64,000 nucleotides of DNA, taken from positions 112,668,433 through 112,732,432 of the forward strand of contig NC_081410.1 of NCBI RefSeq assembly GCF_030272615.1, in the 5' to 3' direction. Position numbers and translations under genes: made by a program. The notes below the pieces were generated by a model. That model was not told where the DNA came from. It searched no databases and saw nothing but the letters and a program-made list of their open reading frames with translations. This document shows, in pieces, positions 57,267-64,000 of the stretch. The stretch comes from Cryptomeria japonica. Its lineage: Eukaryota > Streptophyta > Pinopsida > Cupressales > Cupressaceae. Each line of letters starts with the position of its first letter. The first letter of the stretch is position 1.

Positions 57267-57510
57267 ATTAATTGGAAAATCAAAACAAAAGTGAAACCCA
57301 TTTTTGTTATCTGGCCTTTGAAATAGATATAGATATTGTACTATGTAAATTAAAAATAATTCCATATATTCATTAATTGGAAAATCAATACAAAACTGAA
57401 ACCCATTTTTGTTATCTAGGCTTTGAAATAGATATAGATATTGTACTATGTAAATTAGAAATACTTCTATACATTCATTAATTGGAAAATCAATACATTG
57501 ATACAAAAGT
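57267..57510. repeat. Tandem repeat, exactly 105 bp period
   Basis: ATTAATTGGAAAATCAA starts at 57267, 57372 and 57477. The two full units differ at only a few positions. Because 105 is a multiple of three, an antisense frame stays open across it (57264-57506). That frame is a repeat artefact, not a gene. Confidence 0.92.
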
Positions 57511-57684
57511 GAGACACTTTTTTGGGCTGGTTATATTGTGATCCAAGCATGAGAACAAATAATAATTTATGCTATTGCTTTTATGAAAATATAGTCACAC
57601 ATGTAAAAATTTTGCTCACTTTCAAACATAAAATTACATTTACAATTACAATGGACAAAGTTTTTGTTTGGTTCCAAATTCTCT

Positions 57685-60600
57685 CTAGGCTTTAGGTTGG
57701 AAAAATTGATTGACTGTTGTCACATGATCAGTGTAATTATCACGACCTGAACATCCTATTATTATCTTCACAATAGTGTAAAGATTTCCCATTGCATGTT
57801 CAATGCAATAAAGCTTGTCCAATGTAACATTTAGCACATTCAAGTTTATAATGTCATCATTAGTAGTTCTTCTATTTGCACAACAAATAGTAAGGAAAAA
57901 ATCAGTCTTCCAGTAAGAACATTTCACCAACTTACCTTCTGCTGTCGAAATTGCCGACATCTCATCTACTACTATTGGAATTTGTTCACATTCTTCCAAC
58001 AACTTAATTAACAAGACATGAAAATACTCATGAGTGTTGAGGATTGTTCCCAACTCATAAAAATTTAACAAATATTTGTGAAATGGAACTAAAACTATTA
58101 ACATCAAATTTTGCATGACCAAGCAAGACTTTTAGAAATTTAACTTGACGAAACCAACTTTTTTGGAAGCATATAAATCTCAGTCATGCCTCTTCATGGA
58201 CTTTGATTGCATCACTAAATGTTTTATAACACTCCCAAAACTCTTCGGCACTGCCAATGGTCTTAGATGTCATGTGGTTTAGCATTTTTGTAATCATCTC
58301 ACTTAAAACTTATTGATCTGATATCAGTGACACAAATTGAGAAGCATGTGACAATGACACCACCTTATTATACTCCACAAGCAAATGATTGACTCTTTTT
58401 TCTCCATCATCTATTGTCTTTTTTTGAGCCTCTTTGCTCCTTTTGAGCTCTTATTTCAAACTTGCTACTTCATCCCTAAGGGCTATTAACTCCTAAACTA
58501 AGTTTGAAGCATCTGACGCCAATGGCTGAGAAGATGAAAAAGGAAGAGAACTAGAAGTAGCACTAGAACTAGCATATGGAGAAGGGAGGAGTGAAACAAC
58601 TTTTTTATTCTCCTCAAGTAATTCACTGACTCTTTTCTCTCCATCATCTAATGGTTGGAAAGACAAAGGAGCAAAAGATGTAGAACTAGCGTATGGAGAA
58701 GGGAGGAGTGACACCACCTTATAATACTTTGTAAGCAATTTCTTACTGACAATTTTCAGCTTAGTAAAATAATCTTGTAGCTTGTCAAAATCTTCTTGAT
58801 TGTACAATACTTGCATTGTGCAGATGTGTCACTCGACCTTGTAACAACCAAGTTTCCAATAAGATCTCCTACCTTCTTTGTAAACTTATGCTTATGCTCA
58901 TTAAGAAATATTGACCACACTGATAGTGCCTTATATTGGGAGCTGCAACTTGATCCAAAATACAACTCTTGAGCTTGCTCTTCAGTTGGTAAAGCTAAGA
59001 AGTTTGAAGATTCCCTTCTTATGGAATCCAATACAATTGTAGAATAGAGGTCCCATCCTTCTAGTAATAGACATCCACTATTCCTTACAATATGCCTTGC
59101 CTCCTCAAAGGTTATATTCGATATATAAAAAATAACTTCCTCTAAAACTTAGACTATAAATCAATTATTAAATTCTTGGTTCCCTGATGCCAACCTTTCT
59201 CCGACCATGATAGAAAATTGCTCCTCTTTGTTCTTCAGGACAAAGTCCCTAAATTCCAGTGATTGCATAAAATTATCATTAGACATGAATGTAGAGCATG
59301 TCAATCCTATGATGTTGTCTTCTTCCTCTCCTCCTGGTTCAAAATTTATGATCATTTTATCATGACGCCTACCCTCCAAATCAGTGTGTTCCCATTTGTA
59401 TGTTGGGTCAAACTTTCTCATTTTTTCTTTTTCCATTTGTAGCTTAACCCATAACTCTCTTCTCCTTTGAACCTCTACATTAGAAGCATAATTTCTAATT
59501 AAGTCCTCAATCTGATCCTATTCATGATTGAAGCCTTTCAATTCAACCCCAACCCTGGTGTGTTGAATAAAGTGTTCTATACCACAATTTTTAAATTTTT
59601 TAAAAGCCATTTGATATGGCAATAACTTGAAATATACCAAGTCCAATCTTTCTTTGCCCGTGATCTCAAAATTTGAGAAATATAGATTTGGTGGGATGAA
59701 GGAGCCCTTCTTGTTATCTCTTAAATGAAACTTGTCAGACTCATTCAACTGCCAAATGATTTCTAAAAAAATAATTCTATCTGGTACATCTCTAGGCAAA
59801 ACATGGGGTTTAAATGGTGCACCGTAAACTCTGATGATAGTGTACCTAGGGTAGAAAAACTAGTCTCCCCAACTATGATTCACTCCTAACTCAGGCGCTT
59901 GCTCAAGAGGCCTCAAAAATCTCCTCACGCTTTCAGAGAATCTATAATTGATTAGCCAACCTAAATTCTACATAATAATATTGACAAAGAATTCCTCAAA
60001 TATGACATAATTGGAATTCTCACAATGCATGTCCCATAAGTGCATCCATTCTAGATTAGCATACTCTTACTTTGATTATCTACCTTTCTCAACTTCAGCT
60101 CTGGCCCCCACTGCCAAGCCTTACTTCCACAATACAAAAGAATGTGGCATAATAAAGAATGCCATCTAAAATGAACAATGTGGCTACCTTGCTTGATATC
60201 GATAAGGGATTTGTGAATTCCATTAGAAATGAATGAGGCAGAGTCAAAAAAAGGTGCTGGTATATGTGTGCTGAATATCAGCGATTAACATCATCAGATG
60301 CAAGGCATCTTGGTCTATACATTGATTCCCAACACTTGGCAAATTGCAAAGTAGGTGTTTATAAAATAATTCTAAAAAAATTGATAATCAAAGGGCTTGA
60401 CATCTATCCTCCAAAATGAAATAGGCCTCCCTTCCTTCTTCTCCCTTCTATGTAATGAAAGTCATTTTACCTTGAAGCTACCTTTGTCCTACTTGTATTC
60501 TCTCTCTAGAGATAGAAAGTCAATAGGAATGTCGACATTAGGGTTTAACATTAAATTTTCATAAATAGATCCCCTATCAAACCCAACCAAAAAAACACCT

Positions 60601-60944
60601 TTCTGCATGTAGATAGACTTGGTGTCTTGATTATAGATTTTTGCCACTGCTCTAATTAGGTCTACACTGACAAAAATGTTTGGGATGACAAGCTTTCCCA
60701 AATCCAATCTCCATACATTGTTCATTGGTATTGGGGCTCTACTCTTTTCATAAGAATACATGAACAATTTCCTTCCACTAATTGGGACGTAAGGATCCCC
60801 ACAAGATGCTGCCATATCCACAAGTCTCAGATACAATACTCGTACCCTGGGCATTCTTTCCCATTTCGATGATCTGAGAAATTGAGAAATAATATCTTCA
60901 TCCAGTGCCCTCTTAGTATTATCTCTTTCTGAATGTTGAGCCAT
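57685..60944 (-). pseudogene. Unidentified large ORF, minus-strand copy M1
   Basis: The ATG at 60944 opens 151 codons (MAQHSERDNTKRALDEDIIS onward) including VWRLDLGKLVIPNIFVSVDL. After a stop and frame changes, NTYFAICQVLG, HFRWHSLLCHILLY, and EDLIRNY...VEVQRRRELW follow. All but the HFRW block have counterparts in P1 at 48.5-49.9 kb. Downstream comes a Ser/Pro-rich stretch where KVVSLLPSPYASS occurs twice, with a third weaker KVVSLSHASQ, each near a DDGEKRV. The C-terminal 145 codons end at 57685. Stops and at least three frameshifts make it non-functional. Function unknown. Confidence 0.6.
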
Positions 60945-61805
60945 CTTAAAAAATTACGGTTTTAAGAAAATGCAGAAACTAGGCTTCCTAGGGAAATTGA
61001 ATAATCAAAATTTCTTTATGCAATTTAATGAATCTTTAACCTTTAGACTACACAATTTCTACAACTAAGCCATAGAAAACTGAGAAGACCCTTTAGCAGC
61101 TAGAAACAAACAAACCCTACGCAAAATTAAACCCTTGTAGTTAAGAGTTACCTGCAAATTTGTAATTGGTTACACTGCTTCAATTACCGTGTACACTCAC
61201 TCTTCTTAGTTAGATTTTTAATTAGTAATGTCAATGGAGATGACCATTAAAACGCGAAGCAATAGCCTGCAAGTTACAACTAAGCCGTTCTTTGTAGCTT
61301 TGAAATTGGACCGTTTGATCTTCATCGACATTATTTCGCATGATAACATATTGTTAATATGACCCACCATATGAATATGCAATAGACTAAAGCAATACGA
61401 TTTGATGGAAAAAAATAAAAAAAAATGTTTTTAATGAACTTTAAAAAGCCTTAGTTTGAGTTGGGGTCCACCTTGACATGTGTCTCAATTCCAGTTACTC
61501 TTTGTACACATTTTGTTTTGTCAGAACTTAGGCCCAGGATTGGACCTAAAGGCCGGTCCCACATGACAAAGGAGATCCATGGCTCACATGGCATACTGGT
61601 GCATTGGTATATCATATACATGTACATGTATACATAACTCTCCACTAGTGTTAAACTTAAAAAAATTATCAGGATTTTCTAGATCTGTCATCAGATGCCA
61701 GCTAGCAAAATCTTCCTTTATAAAAGGCTCTCATGATAGATACATATTATCAAGGGTCATTATTAAACTTCTACGTAGACTAGTATATTATTGAATATAC
61801 AAAGT
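60945..61805 (-). other. Leader region of M1 and flanking sequence
   Basis: The sense strand has a strong splice-donor-like site TTGCAG/GTAACTC (near 61150) and a T-rich stretch ending TTTTTTAAG just before the ATG, so a 5'-UTR intron is possible. 61480-61560 is a dispersed repeat also at 46450-46520. No ORF. Confidence 0.35.
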
Positions 61806-63457
61806 TATTTATTTAGCTACTTTCACAAGCTTTCTCATTTCATTCAAAAGGGGGAGAATACCAGTTAGTGTTAAGAGTGTCTCTACATCACTTAACCTAT
61901 GTAAACTCTCAAAAGCTTTGTCTACTAACTCTTGTTCGTACATTAGTCCAATCAGGGATTTATATTAAGAGAAAACTCTTTCTGGTGGTCCTCACAAATA
62001 GATCCATTTGGTATCAACATCCTTAAGAAGTTGTTTCCATTGGTTATTCCCATGATCTTTTTTTGATATTTTGCAAATCATTTGGGACTTCGACAAAAGA
62101 ATGAGTATAGCTCGCAAACTAGATTTTCAACTCTAGCTACTGAATCAAATTTGCTCACAATTCTAAAAGCTAAATTTAATCTGTGGGCCATGCAGTGAAT
62201 GCCAATCACGTATGGTGAAATAGAAGTTTGTAGCTTTGCGTAAAGACCATTCCTATGACCTTGAAACACTACAGTTCCATCAACTCCTACACATACCAAC
62301 TTTTTGGCAATTGATAAGTCATGAATACCGCCAAACTATTTTAAATATTTCTTAACTAACTCAAATGTATTTTGCAATGTGGAATTCTCCTTCATTTTAA
62401 CAACACAAAGTAAAAGAGATTGGCGGACATGATTCCTTACAATATACACATGCATACATAACCAAGAAGTATTATCTACTGCTATAACTTCATCTAAAGA
62501 TAATGCAATAAAGTTTGACTGTTTAATTTATTTTCCTTTACATCATCTTTTTCCATATTGGAGCAAGACAACTTGCCCATTCCCATCCACTATTTTTTGA
62601 CCAATGAAATTGAGGAAATCTAGGAACATTCAAAAATCTTAATAAAGTAGCAAAGTTAGGGTACTCTGACATATAGGATGACCATTTTTCAAAACATGAA
62701 AAACAACACTCAACTGAATAATTTTCGACTGAATTTTTTTGACATCATATGTTTGAATTGAGCCTTAATCAAACCTCGATGTTTAGCATTCTTCTCCTCT
62801 CTTTGAATATGCTCTTTATACTCTTCTTCATACTTAACATGTTTACATTCTTCTTTTGTTTTTCATCTAATCACAGATTGTTCTTTTCCATCTATGATTT
62901 GTTTTTCATACACTTTACTGATATGCTTCTTTATGGTGTCCAATTTTAGCTACAACTTCTTGCCCCTTTTTAGTTTCCAACTACAGATCATACACTTGCA
63001 TTCTGTTGAAGGCTTATCTTTGTTTGGATTTGGCACTTCTTCAATGAATGGGTACCTTGACACCCAATCCAACTGAAAATTCCTTGTCATTTCCCACTCG
63101 CGGCTCGATTTTGATTTTCCTTTTCTTTTTCCCTTTTGTGTACTTTCAACAACATCATCTACGTATTTCTCAGCAACATCATCTGGGTCAGTCACATCAA
63201 TGTTGCCCATGACATTGACATCAACCTTAATTGACTTATTTCGACTATTCTGGGAATTGAATTCCATTGGAACATTAGATGCGGCATTGGGATTTGTCTC
63301 AATTATCTCATTTCGACCTTTCTTGGAGGTTTCTCCTTCAACAATATTTTTTGGTGCGTCTGCAACTACAGATAATGTACCTCTGTCTGATGGACTACCA
63401 CTATTAACATTACCAAAGTATGACCTTACTATTTCTGCGCTTTGATGGCCTCCCTTC
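61806..63457 (-). pseudogene. hAT-like transposase remnant, copy 2
   Basis: Homologous to 1-1821 in the same orientation. The N-terminal part runs from about 63457 (IVRSYFGNVNSG) through REWEMTRNFQLDWVSRYPFIE and ECKCMICSW to a TAG at 62950-62952. The middle has many frame breaks. 62299-62078 gives the DUF4371-like block VGVDGTVVFQGHRNGLYAKL and GIHCMAHRLNLAF. Sequence resembling the left part of copy 1 continues to about 61806. It helps identify which copy 1 stops replaced Gln codons. Confidence 0.8.
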
Positions 63458-63464
63458 TACACTT

Positions 63465-63767
63465 TTAGGACTCTGGATGTTCGACATCTCTCAAGAAATA
63501 CAAACTAAACCTCGAGGGAAGTTCTTCAGCTGAATTAAAACCCACATGCCAGGGCTTAATGAATAAACCAACACGATTGTAAAAGCAGGGCCCTTCTTCA
63601 AAAACCCGATTTCGATCAACCATGCTAGAAAAAACATCCATGAAATAGCTATTCACAACCAGCATAATCTCCATGTCACACTCAATGTGCCAAGAATGAA
63701 GAATCCATGATTTTAACATGGAAAGAGAAATATGGATCCCAAGAAATTTACAAAGCCCAATAGTCAT
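63465..63767 (-). pseudogene. LINE ORF1 fragment (DUF4283-type)
   Basis: 100 codons with the DUF4283 pattern of plant L1 ORF1: hydrophobic N-part, VNSYFMDVFSSMVDRNRVFE, then EGPCFYNRVGLFIKPWHVGF and AEELPSRF. The zinc-knuckle part and ORF2 are absent. It abuts the hAT-like remnant at about 63460. Confidence 0.75.
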
Positions 63768-64000
63768 AGTTTTTGCCGTTGAATCGCATAATCTATGAAT
63801 TTGTGAAACTTGTTCTAGATAAAGATGTCATTATTGACAATAAAGATTTGTGCTCGATGACTCTTAAGCTCTAATGACCTTTAGCTGTAATACGAGGTTA
63901 AAGGAAGAGGTAGAGAATAATATGTAATAAGTTTACATTCAAAAGATTTTCCTAAAACAAAGAATTTATGGAGATAAGAGAAACGGAGCAGACTAGAGCT
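63768..64000. other. Nothing recognised
   Basis: AT-rich window end with no ORF or repeat that I can identify. Confidence 0.5.

Noticed and set aside
57264-57506. Minus-strand 80-codon frame with internally repeated protein sequence
   Set aside because: The repetition is simply the 105 bp tandem DNA repeat, whose period is a multiple of three.
46735-57510. CRISPR-like or regulatory interpretation of the repeat arrays
   Set aside because: Units are long, degenerate and unspaced, in a plant nuclear context; they are ordinary tandem repeats.

Overview
This 64 kb window looks like intergenic DNA from a large, transposon-filled plant nuclear genome. A gymnosperm such as a conifer is my best guess, because of the AT-rich sequence, nested and decayed Ty1/copia elements with initiator-Met primer sites, LINE and hAT remnants, and almost no host genes. 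The species cannot be read from the sequence. The only gene that looks intact is an intron-containing tRNA-Ile(UAU) at 39779-39868.

Layout. 1-2500: decayed hAT-like transposase on the minus strand, with noncoding sequence rich in TTGGCGAA words. 2521-4300: 3' end and LTR of a plus-strand retroelement. 5010-10978: a complete, young Ty1/copia element on the minus strand, with LTRs 99.4% identical and a perfect CATTC target duplication, but with five nonsense codons and one frameshift in gag-pol. 14423-38451: a nest. The outer pair of ~0.7 kb LTRs (14423-15144 and 37745-38451) probably belongs to one old noncoding element. Inside it sit a plus-strand Copia (15683-30196) and a small minus-strand Copia-type derivative (33702-37722). 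The plus-strand Copia is itself split by a 1.48 kb solo LTR (17525-19004) and by an 8 kb pol-less LTR element (20279-28264). 39.8 kb: the tRNA. 40477-46035: LTR and LINE fragments, two solo LTRs and one unidentified decayed ORF. 46.7-61.5 kb: two plus-strand and one minus-strand decayed copies of large unidentified proteins, separated by five degenerate tandem-repeat arrays. 61806-63457: a second hAT-like transposase remnant, followed by a LINE ORF1 fragment.

The most unusual material is (i) the pol-less LTR element at 20279-28264. It carries a gag with a coiled coil and five zinc knuckles, then a ~1,120-codon unidentified ORF with its own leader, and it is flanked by a 250 bp direct duplication of its target instead of the usual 5 bp. 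(ii) A family of unidentified ORFs (47703-50030, 50615-53890, 57685-60944). Two of these are clearly related to each other, and the third is weakly similar to the ORF inside the pol-less element. (iii) A consistent mode of decay in which reading frames die mostly through TAG codons where relatives have Gln, as expected from deamination of methylated CHG/CG cytosines.

No protein-coding gene here appears intact. The coding features are remnants, so their boundaries are approximate wherever no stop codon, LTR end or target duplication fixes them.
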